This document shows, piece by piece, positions 1-7,580 of a DNA stretch of 18,871 nt (its first letter is position 1; every line of letters starts with the position of its first letter). Below the pieces are notes generated by a model. The model ran no database searches and was not told the DNA's origin. It was given only the letters and a program-made list of their open reading frames with translations. The stretch comes from Prevotellaceae bacterium UBA1743. GTDB lineage: Bacteria > Bacteroidota > Bacteroidia > Bacteroidales > Bacteroidaceae. The position numbers were made by a program, and so were the translations under genes. Where the stretch lies: assembly GCA_002314945.1 (NCBI GenBank), contig DCHV01000041.1:34548-53418 (forward strand). Reading direction: 5' to 3'.

Positions 1-23
1 TTCAGCCACTCACCCAAACTTCC
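1..23 (-). tRNA. tRNA-Ser, 5' end only (cut by window edge)
   Basis: Read on the minus strand from position 23, the sequence has a 7-base acceptor strand GGAAGTT, then T8, G9, and a D-arm starting GGTGAGTGGCTGAA, whose GAGTGGCTGAA loop is typical of bacterial tRNA-Ser. The remainder, with the anticodon, variable arm and 3' acceptor strand, lies outside the window, so the isoacceptor cannot be read. By resemblance to Bacteroidetes tRNAs remembered from the family it may be the GCT isoacceptor, which is only a guess. A plausible promoter lies about 55 bases upstream at 79-86. The call rests on 23 bases. Confidence 0.66.
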
Positions 24-33
24 AATCTATTCC

Positions 34-57
34 GCACTTTCGTGCTGACTCTTCAGC
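34..57 (-). other. Two overlapping small hairpins in the tRNA leader
   Basis: On the minus strand this leader contains GCTGA-AGAG-TCAGC (57-44) followed by GCAC-GAAA-GTGC (45-34), the second a GNRA-type tetraloop hairpin. The two stems share two bases (44-45), so they cannot both form completely. They sit between the predicted promoter and the tRNA 5' end, so they would be in the removed 5' leader of the tRNA precursor. They could be processing or spacer structure; no function is shown by the sequence alone. Confidence 0.45.
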
Positions 58-78
58 ATGTTTTTCTCAAATGCGATG

Positions 79-86
79 CAAAAGTA
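79..86 (-). promoter_or_regulatory. Bacteroidales -7 box for the tRNA transcript
   Basis: The minus strand reads TACTTTTG, an exact match to the Bacteroidetes primary-sigma -7 consensus TAnnTTTG. It points left toward the tRNA-Ser, whose mature 5' end is about 55 bases downstream. No convincing TTTG -33 box was identified. It faces away from the plus-strand box at 129-136. Confidence 0.5.
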
Positions 87-128
87 CAGGTTTTTCTCTA
101 ATCGTGCAAGCATTTCATTAATTTTTTT

Positions 129-136
129 TACCTTTG
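129..136 (+). promoter_or_regulatory. Bacteroidales -7 box for the fdtA operon
   Basis: TACCTTTG matches TAnnTTTG and lies 20 bases before the ATG at 157, so transcription would begin within roughly 10-15 bases of the start codon. It also argues that the start is at 157 and not at the upstream in-frame ATG at 58, which would lie ahead of the promoter. The -33 element is weak. Confidence 0.5.
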
Positions 137-156
137 TGGAAAATTTTACTCAAAAG

Positions 157-585
157 ATGAACATACCAGATAATAGATTCCCGAGGGGATGTAAACTGAT
201 AGAATTGCCTAATGTGGTGGATGACAGAGGAATGCTCGCATTTGGGGAAGGGGGAAGGCAAATTCCCTTCGAGATAAAGCGTATTTTCTGGACCTATCAT
301 ATCAAGGGGGGTAATGTCAGAGGTGATCATGCACATCGCAGTTGTTCCATGGTACTCTTTCCTATAGGTGGTTCCTATTCGATTGAGTTGGACGATGGAT
401 CTATGCGACTCACTCTCCGTATGGACGACCCTCACATAGGAGTACTCATTCCTCCTGGAGTATGGTGCAGGCTATTTGATTTCACACAGCAGGCTGCTTG
501 TATCAGTTTGGCCTCTGAACCCTACGAGGCAGAGGATTATATACATGATTATTCCGAATTCTTAGAATTTGTATCACAATTATGA
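157..585 (+). CDS. fdtA: dTDP-4-keto-6-deoxyglucose 3,4-ketoisomerase, FdtA/QdtA family
   Basis: A 142-residue single-domain cupin of the FdtA/WxcM-like family. These cytoplasmic enzymes move the keto group of dTDP-4-keto-6-deoxy-D-glucose from C4 to C3, preparing the sugar for 3-transamination. Visible family marks are RGDHAHR (residues 55-61, with the two active-site histidines H58 and H60), the cupin turn IPPGVW (98-103), and the C-terminal pattern EPYEAEDYIHDYSEF. The length is normal for the family. The start at ATG 157 is chosen because upstream codons have no family similarity and the -7 box at 129-136 would fall inside a longer ORF. Its stop overlaps the next gene's start as ATGA (582-585), so the two are probably translationally coupled. 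Whether the product is the galacto (FdtA) or gluco (QdtA) 3-keto isomer cannot be told by eye. Confidence 0.85.
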   Translation: MNIPDNRFPRGCKLIELPNVVDDRGMLAFGEGGRQIPFEIKRIFWTYHIKGGNVRGDHAHRSCSMVLFPIGGSYSIELDDGSMRLTLRMDDPHIGVLIPPGVWCRLFDFTQQAACISLASEPYEAEDYIHDYSEFLEFVSQL

Positions 586-2738
586 TTATCATACCCTATT
601 CTATCAATAGAAAAGCGGATTGGGACGAGTTTGTCACGAAGTCCAAGAATGCTACCTTCCTATTCCAAAGGGGATTCATGGATTACCATGCCGACCGCTT
701 CTTCGATTGCTCATTATTGATATACGACTATCATGATTCGTCGGAGGATATAGAGACATACGCTTCCTCGCATATCATAGCGCTTTTCCCTGCAAACTGG
801 AATGAAAAGGAACGATGTGTGTATTCTCATCAGGGACTTACATACGGAGGACTTCTACTGAGGGATGAAACAACCCAGAAGGAGGTTATGGTCATGCTGC
901 AAAGCATTCTCCAATATTACAAGCGTATGATGAATGCAGAACGACTCGTCTATAAGCCAATACCCTATATTTATAGTGCCTATCCCTCGGAGGAAGATCT
1001 GTACGCCTTGTTCAGAGCCAATGCTACTGTGCGCAACCGGCTGGTAAGTACGGTCATTTGTTTGCGCAATGTGATGCCTATGCGCACACTTCGCCAGCGT
1101 GGAGCAAGGAAAGCAATAGATCACGGTTGTTATATTGACCGTATGAATGAGGGTGACTGGGACACTTTGCGAGAATACTGGACGTTACTCGAGGATGTCT
1201 TGCGCACTCATCATGATGCCACGCCCGTCCATTCCTTTGAGGAGATACAACTTCTCATGGAACGTTTCCCGCGCGAAATACGTTTGTACCTCGTCCGTGT
1301 AGAAGGACGCATTGTGGCTGGAACAGTCATTTTTGAGACAAAACATGTAGCACATGTCCAGTACATCGCCTCTGGTGATGAGGGTAGGGAGTTTGGAGCG
1401 TTGGATCTCCTTTTCCGACATCTCATCAACGAGCGTTTCAAACAGATGGAGTATTTGGATCTGGGTACTTCCAACGAGGATGGTGGTCATGTACTCAACG
1501 AAGGACTTATATTCCAAAAGGAGGGTTTCGGAGGTCGTGCCGTATGCTATGATGCCTACGAAATACGTATGGACGATGTGATTATCGATGGTATGAACGG
1601 AATCCCTAATACCGAATCTTCCAACAAAATACCATTCCTCGATTTGAAGCAAATTAACAATCTCTTTGAACCAACTCTGACAAATACTGTCAGTCGTGTC
1701 GTGCAAAGCGGTTGGTATCTTCTTGGAGAAGAAACTTTCAAGTTTGAACAAATGTTTTCTGAGTATTGTGGAGCTACCCATTGTGTCTTGACAGCCAATG
1801 GGTTGGAAGCACTTACCCTGATTCTGAAAGCATGGCGACAACGCTATGGTTGGGAGGAAGGAGACGAAGTAATTGTTCCGTCCAACACCTATATTGCCAC
1901 TATCCTTGCAGTCACCAATGCTGGTCTTACTCCAGTCTTGTGTGAACCCGAGTTGCGTACTTGCCTGATAGACCCAAACTTGATAGAGTCATGTATCACA
2001 CCACGTACACGTGCCATCCTGCCTGTTCATCTCTATGGTTTTACTTGTGATATGAAGCGCATTTGCGAGATTGCCAAGCAATACCATCTGATGGTGATGG
2101 ATGATGCAGCACAGGCACATGGGGCGATGTATAAGGGTAATAGGGTAGGACACCTTTGTGATGCTACCGCTTTCAGTTTCTATCCGACCAAGAACTTAGG
2201 CGCATTGGGTGATGCCGGTGCTGTAGTAACTGACGACGAGGAGTTGGCTACTTTGGTGCGCCAGATGGCTAACTATGGAAGTGTACGCAAATACGTCAAT
2301 GAATACAAGGGGATGAACAGTCGTATAGATGAGATTCAAGCTGCAGCCTTATCAATAAAATTACCTCTCCTGGACACTCACAACCAACGACGTAGGGAAA
2401 TAGCTCTCCAGTATCAGCAACAGATTGTTAATCCTCTGGTTACCTTACCTTACATGCCCGACGACATTACTGAATCTGTTTATCACATATACCCTGTACG
2501 TTGTCCTAATCGTGAAGCCTTACAGCAATATCTTGAATCTTGTCATATTCATACGATGGTACATTATCCTATCCCTCCTCATAAGCAGAAAGCTTATCAA
2601 GAATGGAACAATTTGTCATTCCCTATTTCCGAACGGATTCATCGAGAGATTGTATCATTACCTATTGCTCCTACACTTACGGACGAACAAGTACAGAAAG
2701 TAATAGAAGCAGTAAATGACTTTGTATGGGAAATGTAA
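582..2738 (+). CDS. Fused FemAB/GNAT-like acyltransferase and DegT/FdtB-type aminotransferase
   Basis: A 718-residue fusion. Residues 1 to about 335 resemble the FemAB-related/GNAT proteins found in Bacteroidetes surface-sugar clusters (HQGLTYGGL near 83-91; an acyltransferase core around 165-310 ending in DLGTSNEDGG). Residues about 349-718 are a complete DegT/DnrJ/EryC1/StrS PLP aminotransferase: FLDLKQ at the start, VPSNTYIAT, DDAAQAHG (507-514; D508 and Q511 contact PLP) and SFYPTKNLGALGDAG with the Schiff-base lysine K537. Together with FdtA the domains match the FdtA-FdtB-FdtC logic: 3-keto sugar is transaminated at C3, then N-acylated. The reading frame is open through the linker (about 336-348), with no frameshift. 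An internal ATG at 1593 could start a free aminotransferase. Acyl donor and sugar configuration are unknown. The gene ends 3 bases from the convergent mutS2 stop. Confidence 0.85.
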   Translation: MIIIPYSINRKADWDEFVTKSKNATFLFQRGFMDYHADRFFDCSLLIYDYHDSSEDIETYASSHIIALFPANWNEKERCVYSHQGLTYGGLLLRDETTQKEVMVMLQSILQYYKRMMNAERLVYKPIPYIYSAYPSEEDLYALFRANATVRNRLVSTVICLRNVMPMRTLRQRGARKAIDHGCYIDRMNEGDWDTLREYWTLLEDVLRTHHDATPVHSFEEIQLLMERFPREIRLYLVRVEGRIVAGTVIFETKHVAHVQYIASGDEGREFGALDLLFRHLINERFKQMEYLDLGTSNEDGGHVLNEGLIFQKEGFGGRAVCYDAYEIRMDDVIIDGMNGIPNTESSNKIPFLDLKQINNLFEPTLTNTVSRVVQSGWYLLGEETFKFEQMFSEYCGATHCVLTANGLEALTLILKAWRQRYGWEEGDEVIVPSNTYIATILAVTNAGLTPVLCEPELRTCLIDPNLIESCITPRTRAILPVHLYGFTCDMKRICEIAKQYHLMVMDDAAQAHGAMYKGNRVGHLCDATAFSFYPTKNLGALGDAGAVVTDDEELATLVRQMANYGSVRKYVNEYKGMNSRIDEIQAAALSIKLPLLDTHNQRRREIALQYQQQIVNPLVTLPYMPDDITESVYHIYPVRCPNREALQQYLESCHIHTMVHYPIPPHKQKAYQEWNNLSFPISERIHREIVSLPIAPTLTDEQVQKVIEAVNDFVWEM

Positions 2739-2741
2739 TCG

Positions 2742-5255
2742 TTATTTCAGTTCTACTACAGTGATTCCAGCACCACCAAACTGAACATGTTCGTCACGTG
2801 CATTATCTACCGATGAAACCGTTTTCAGATACTGTCGGATGAGCTGGCGTAGAATGCCATTTCCCGTTCCATGCAGGATGCGTACTCGACTTGCACCTAC
2901 CAAGATAGCATCATCAATAAAATAGGTAACAGCTTGTAGGGCTTCATCTCCTCGCATTCCTCTCACATCTATATCTTGGTGAAACTGCAGATGACGTTCT
3001 CTCATTTGGTCTTGCGTCTGTCTGCTTAAATAGGAAACAGAGTTGTTTTCTTCTTTCGGGAGAGGCTTCGCATGTTCCAGACGATTTGCTTTCACTACAG
3101 TACGCATCATACCAAATAGAATTACTGCATCTCCATTCTCTATTTTCTCTACAGTACCTACCGATGTCTGTCCCTTGATTCGTACAGTAGAGCCTTGTTC
3201 TATAGGCTTTTCTTCTGTCTGTGTTGGCCTTGTATTCGTCAAAGCCTTTTCGTCAGCCTTTTTCTTGTTTCGTCGGTTTTCCTTTCTCTGCTTCCTTTCC
3301 TCTATCTGACGCATCTTCTTCTCAATCATTTCATCATGTGCATGAAGAAGTTCATCTTGCAGAGAAGCCTTATATTCTTCCAGTTGAGCACGAATCTCGC
3401 GTGTACGCTCCTTTTCTGCCTGATTCTCCCGAATTTCGCGTATCGTGTTTTCTATCTTGGCATTGGATTCTTCCAGTATTCTATCGGCTTGTGCTTTTGC
3501 TTCACGTATGATTTCCTTTCTTTTAGCCTGTAGCTCGGCTATTTCTTTCTCGTATTTCGCGATAGTTTGTTCCATCTGTTTCTCTTGCGAATGGATGGAC
3601 TGCCTTTTTCCTTCCCAGTATCGTTTATCGCGTGTAATGTCAAGCAGGTACTTGTCTGCATTCACATATTCTTGTCCTACAAGGTTGGTGGCATCCTGAA
3701 TCACATCTTCCGGAATACCTATCTTTCGTGCGATTTCAACGGCAAAACTACTACCGGGATTTCCTATTTGCAGTTGGAAGAGAGCTTGCATCTTGTGTCG
3801 GTCATAGAGCATTGCTCCATTCACCACACCAGGAGTGTCTTCGGCGAAATGTTTTAGGTTTTGATAATGTGTCGTAATAACTCCGAAGGTTCCTTTTGCC
3901 ACGAATCGTTTAAGGACGGATTCTGCAATGGCACCACCTATTGTGGGTTCTGTTCCTCCGCCGAACTCATCTATCAGTAAGAGACTTGCTGGATTGCAAC
4001 TACGCATCATGTTCTTCATATTCAGCAGATGGCTACTATAAGTACTCAGATCGTCCTCGATACTTTGTTCGTCACCTATGTCGATAAAGAGATGATGGAA
4101 AATTCCGGCTCTGGAACTCTCTGCCATCGGGATAGGCAAACCGCATTGTAGCATATACTGAAGAAGTCCTACTGTTTTCAGACAGACACTCTTGCCACCT
4201 GCATTAGGTCCACTAATCAGGAGGATGCGTTGCTTGCGAGTGAGTTCAATGTCCAAAGGTACTACTTTTTTCCCCTGTTTCCTTAGGTTGATGGCAAGCA
4301 AGGGATGTCGTGCCATTGACCAATCTACCAAAGGCGCGTCACTTATTTCAGGTGTAATACCTTCTATTTGGTCGGCAAAATGTGCCTTTGCTCTCACAAA
4401 CTCAATATCGGCTAAGAATTCAAATCCGCGTAACAATTCCTTCTGGTTGGGACGAAGTAAATCACTGAATTCCTTCATGATTCGTATCATCTCCCTCCTT
4501 TCGTCTGATTCCAGTTCGCGAATGTGATTATTAGCCTCAACAACCTCTGCTGGTTCTATGAAAACGGTCTTTCCAGTTGCACTTTCATCGTGTACAATAC
4601 CTTTAAGGCGTTTCTTCAGGGCTGGTGCAACAGGAATCACCAAGCGTCCATCACGCAAAGTAGGAGTGACATCTTTCTCCACCAGTCCGTCTTGTTTTGC
4701 TGCATTGAGGATGTGGTTCAGGGTCCTGCTTACTGAGCCTTCCGCTCTTCTCAGTTCATGACGTATTGAGGCGAGTTCAGCAGATGCTTCATCCTTTATC
4801 TTTCCGTATTTGTCCAATATCTGCTCCACACGCCGAGTGACAGCACGAAAGGTGAATACTCCTTCGGCAAGTTTTTCCAAGGCAGGAAAATTGACGGTTT
4901 CTTCGTCATCTTCTCTTCCTTCTGCACGAATGAGATCTATCCACGAGTGTAGTGTACAGAGTGAGCGGTACAAGTTCCATATTTCTTGTTCTTCGAGGTA
5001 TGTACCTTCTATACGTAATCGGTGAATACTTTCACGTAGGTCGAAGAAATCTTGTTCGGGTAATTGTGTTAGCGAACTCATGATCCATCGATATTCAGCC
5101 ACCTGTTGATGTTTCAGTCGGATAGAGGCCGGTTGGATGTCGAAGGTCATTTCATCTACTCTTTCTCTCCCCAAAGTGCTGATGCAATGAGAATAAAGTA
5201 GTGTTCTTATTTCGTTGAAACCGATCTTTTGTTCAAAATTGTTGGGGTAAATCAT
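2742..5255 (-). CDS. mutS2: Endonuclease MutS2 with C-terminal Smr domain
   Basis: An 837-residue MutS2. It lacks the mismatch-reading domain of MutS and has clamp/lever helices (about 1-310), the ABC-type ATPase with Walker A GPNAGGKS (349-356) and Walker B LLIDEFGGG (D429, E430), a long charged coiled coil (about 525-670, rich in E, K, R and Q), a KOW-like segment (STVRIKGQTSVGTVEKI) and an Smr nuclease domain (about 755-837) with DVRG (763-766) and HGTGNG (795-800). MutS2 proteins suppress recombination in some bacteria and in Firmicutes split collided ribosomes; which role holds here is unknown. All catalytic motifs look intact and length is normal. It is the second gene of an operon, starting 6 bases after the relA stop, with no promoter between them. 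Confidence 0.95.
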   Translation of the reverse strand: MIYPNNFEQKIGFNEIRTLLYSHCISTLGRERVDEMTFDIQPASIRLKHQQVAEYRWIMSSLTQLPEQDFFDLRESIHRLRIEGTYLEEQEIWNLYRSLCTLHSWIDLIRAEGREDDEETVNFPALEKLAEGVFTFRAVTRRVEQILDKYGKIKDEASAELASIRHELRRAEGSVSRTLNHILNAAKQDGLVEKDVTPTLRDGRLVIPVAPALKKRLKGIVHDESATGKTVFIEPAEVVEANNHIRELESDERREMIRIMKEFSDLLRPNQKELLRGFEFLADIEFVRAKAHFADQIEGITPEISDAPLVDWSMARHPLLAINLRKQGKKVVPLDIELTRKQRILLISGPNAGGKSVCLKTVGLLQYMLQCGLPIPMAESSRAGIFHHLFIDIGDEQSIEDDLSTYSSHLLNMKNMMRSCNPASLLLIDEFGGGTEPTIGGAIAESVLKRFVAKGTFGVITTHYQNLKHFAEDTPGVVNGAMLYDRHKMQALFQLQIGNPGSSFAVEIARKIGIPEDVIQDATNLVGQEYVNADKYLLDITRDKRYWEGKRQSIHSQEKQMEQTIAKYEKEIAELQAKRKEIIREAKAQADRILEESNAKIENTIREIRENQAEKERTREIRAQLEEYKASLQDELLHAHDEMIEKKMRQIEERKQRKENRRNKKKADEKALTNTRPTQTEEKPIEQGSTVRIKGQTSVGTVEKIENGDAVILFGMMRTVVKANRLEHAKPLPKEENNSVSYLSRQTQDQMRERHLQFHQDIDVRGMRGDEALQAVTYFIDDAILVGASRVRILHGTGNGILRQLIRQYLKTVSSVDNARDEHVQFGGAGITVVELK

Positions 5256-5261
5256 AGTATT

Positions 5262-7481
5262 TCAATAGCGTGTGATATTCTTCACACCTTTCACCGTTTT
5301 CAGTTTTTTGATGAGTTGTTGCAATCGTCCCGTGTCGTCCAATGAAACAGTCATAGTACCGCTAAAGAGACCGTCATTGCTATCTATACGGATGCTTCTC
5401 AGATGTATTTTTTCTTCTTTTGAGATGATGCTCGTGATATTGTTCACTATACCAAGATCGTCGTTTCCTACCACATGCAGAGTGATAGGGTATTGGCTGC
5501 CTCGTTTACCAGCCCACATAGCCCTTACAATACGGTAACTGAAACGTGACTTCATCTCGGGGGCATTTGGACAGTCCTCGCGATGTATCTTGATACCTCC
5601 ACCAGTTGTTACAAAGCCGAATACCTTATCTCCATAAACTGGTTGGCAGCATCGTGCCATCTTAAAGTCGAGACCTTTCACATCTTCACCTATCACCATT
5701 ACATCATCACCTGAATTCTGGCGTTGGTACTCTTCCTCGGTTTGCATCACAAACTGGTCGGCACTTTGAGCAGGTGCAACCTTTTCATCCTCACCTCGGT
5801 CATGTCGTAACTGATTGGAATAGGCCTCTAAGACATTATTCATGTCAAGAACTCCATTCGTGAGGGCTGTATAGAAGTCAGTCACGAACTTATAGCCTAA
5901 TCGTGCAATAGTATGCATCAGAGTAGCCTCGTCATATTCCAACTTCTTGTTTTTCATCTTCCGCTCCAAATCCTCCTTGGCCATCAGAGCTTGTTTGCTT
6001 TGTATCTCCTTCAGGCTCTGTCGTATCTTCGATTTGGCGCGTGTGGTTGTAGCAATCTTCAGCCAGTCATTCTTAGGCGTCTGATTGTTGCTTGTCTGTA
6101 TTTCCACCTGGTCACCACTCTGTAGCTTCTGCCGGATAGTTACGTTCTTGTTGCCGATTTTGGCTCCTGTACAATGATTTCCCACCTTGGTGTGTATGGA
6201 ATATGCAAAGTCCAGAATAGTAGCTCCCATAGGTAGTTTGAAGAGATCTCCCTTGGGCGTAAAGACAAAGATACTATTTTCCTTTAGGGTGGGTTGGAAT
6301 TGTTCGTGCAGTTTTATCTCATCATTATTCTCAAGCGCACTCCTTACCTGAGCAAGCCATTCATCCACTCCTCCATTTGTGTCCTTTATGCCCTTGTAGC
6401 GCCAATGTGCAGCAAGTCCATGTTCAGCCACATCATCCATGCGTTCTGTGCGTATCTGTACTTCTACCCATTTGTCTTCAGGGCCGAGGACAGTAATGTG
6501 TAGGCTCTCGTAACCGTTGCTCTTTGGTACGGACAACCAGTCGCGCATACGTTTGGGATTACTCTGGTACATATCTGTGACAATGCTGAATACCTGCCAG
6601 CAATCCTGTTTTTCATTTTCAGGTTCAGAGTTGAGGATGACACGTATAGCAAAGAGGTCGTAAACACCCTCGAATCCCACTTGTTGCTTCTTCATCTTCT
6701 GCCAGATGCTGTGGATGCTTTTAGTGCGTCCTTTCAAGTGGAATTTCAATCCGGCAGCAGAAAGTTTTTCTTCAATAGGTCCGATAAAACGGGCTATATA
6801 TGCATCTCTGCTCTTCTTTGTTTCGTTCAGTTTCTCTTTGATGTGATAGTAGGCATCTGGCTCCAGATATTTCAAACTCAGGTCTTCGAGCTCACTTTTC
6901 AATTTGTAGAGGCCTAATTTGTGTGCTAATGGGGCAAACAGAGAGCTTGCACTTATGGAGAGACGATGTTGTGCCGCTATATTCTCCACTCCTTTGATTT
7001 GTCGCATCACACATACATTACGAGCTATCATAATCAAGATAGAACGCATATCTTGTGTACTGCTCACAAGCAGGCTTCTCAGATTCTCGTTCTCCAGATT
7101 GCTGCTCATAGCATAGAAGTCACGAGCCTTCTGAATACCACTCAAGATGTGGGCAACGTCAATTCCGTATTCGCGCTCTATCTCCTGGAGGGACAACAAG
7201 CCATTGGTACACATAGAATAGAGAAGGGTAGCAACAGCCGAGGCTTTTGTCACACCTATTTCCTCGCTCATGATGCAAAGTGTTTCTATGTCTGTCAGAA
7301 TGGGGGACAAACCAAATTCATCCGCTTCAATCAGTCCTTTTTGCATCATGGGGTATAGTACAGATTCCAACTTATTGCATGATTCTTCATTAATCACTTC
7401 ACGTGACTTTTCTGGAAGAATGTCCCACAAGTGTGGTGTACTATTTGAATCGTTGAATCTTATTTTTTCCTTTATGTCCAT
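5262..7481 (-). CDS. relA: RelA/SpoT homolog, (p)ppGpp synthetase with degenerate HD domain
   Basis: A 739-residue long RSH protein. Order: degenerate HD region (about 45-190), synthetase (about 245-362), TGS (about 402-463), helical region, zinc-finger-like segment (C611, C612, H633, C637) and ACT domain (about 662-739). The synthetase keeps GRTKSIHSIW, VPKSNGYESLH (Y324) and VEVQIRT with E340, so pppGpp synthesis is expected. The hydrolase is not: where active enzymes have an H, then HDVVED, then LADRLHN, this protein has T63, YSMCTN (88-93) and ARNVCVM (153-159), so all metal ligands are gone. The loop before the substrate tyrosine is RMRD (311-314), like the basic RxKD loop of bifunctional Rel enzymes and not the EFDD loop of gammaproteobacterial RelA. 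The TGS and ACT regions suggest ribosome-coupled sensing of amino-acid starvation. It heads the relA-mutS2 operon behind the promoter at 7503-7510. Confidence 0.93.
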   Translation of the reverse strand: MDIKEKIRFNDSNSTPHLWDILPEKSREVINEESCNKLESVLYPMMQKGLIEADEFGLSPILTDIETLCIMSEEIGVTKASAVATLLYSMCTNGLLSLQEIEREYGIDVAHILSGIQKARDFYAMSSNLENENLRSLLVSSTQDMRSILIMIARNVCVMRQIKGVENIAAQHRLSISASSLFAPLAHKLGLYKLKSELEDLSLKYLEPDAYYHIKEKLNETKKSRDAYIARFIGPIEEKLSAAGLKFHLKGRTKSIHSIWQKMKKQQVGFEGVYDLFAIRVILNSEPENEKQDCWQVFSIVTDMYQSNPKRMRDWLSVPKSNGYESLHITVLGPEDKWVEVQIRTERMDDVAEHGLAAHWRYKGIKDTNGGVDEWLAQVRSALENNDEIKLHEQFQPTLKENSIFVFTPKGDLFKLPMGATILDFAYSIHTKVGNHCTGAKIGNKNVTIRQKLQSGDQVEIQTSNNQTPKNDWLKIATTTRAKSKIRQSLKEIQSKQALMAKEDLERKMKNKKLEYDEATLMHTIARLGYKFVTDFYTALTNGVLDMNNVLEAYSNQLRHDRGEDEKVAPAQSADQFVMQTEEEYQRQNSGDDVMVIGEDVKGLDFKMARCCQPVYGDKVFGFVTTGGGIKIHREDCPNAPEMKSRFSYRIVRAMWAGKRGSQYPITLHVVGNDDLGIVNNITSIISKEEKIHLRSIRIDSNDGLFSGTMTVSLDDTGRLQQLIKKLKTVKGVKNITRY

Positions 7482-7502
7482 GGATTGATATCTATTTTAA
7501 CG

Positions 7503-7510
7503 CAAAAGTA
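7503..7510 (-). promoter_or_regulatory. Bacteroidales -7 box for relA-mutS2
   Basis: The minus strand reads TACTTTTG (TAnnTTTG consensus), 21 bases before the relA start at 7481. It is identical to the oppositely oriented box at 7554-7561; the two lie 43 bases apart in a 99-base AT-rich gap. Confidence 0.6.
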
Positions 7511-7553
7511 TAAAAAATGTGGCAAATAGCCCTAAAATGTCCTATTATTTATA

Positions 7554-7561
7554 TACTTTTG
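7554..7561 (+). promoter_or_regulatory. Bacteroidales -7 box for the DUF4301-fhs-rfbB operon
   Basis: TACTTTTG lies 19 bases before the ATG at 7581. No equally good box lies upstream of fhs or rfbB, which fits one transcript over the three genes. The -33 element is not convincing by eye. Confidence 0.6.
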
Positions 7562-7580
7562 CAAACCAAATTTAAAGATA

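Noticed and set aside
58..156. Longer N-terminus for the FdtA-like protein starting at ATG 58
   Set aside because: The added 33 residues have no family similarity, and the -7 promoter box at 129-136 would fall inside the coding region.
1185..1841. 218-codon minus-strand open frame inside the fusion gene
   Set aside because: It lies wholly antisense to a region with clear acyltransferase and aminotransferase motifs, has no recognisable domain and no promoter; it is a shadow frame.
6966..7358. 130-codon plus-strand open frame opposite relA
   Set aside because: It is a mirror of the relA coding sequence with low-complexity composition and no recognisable family.
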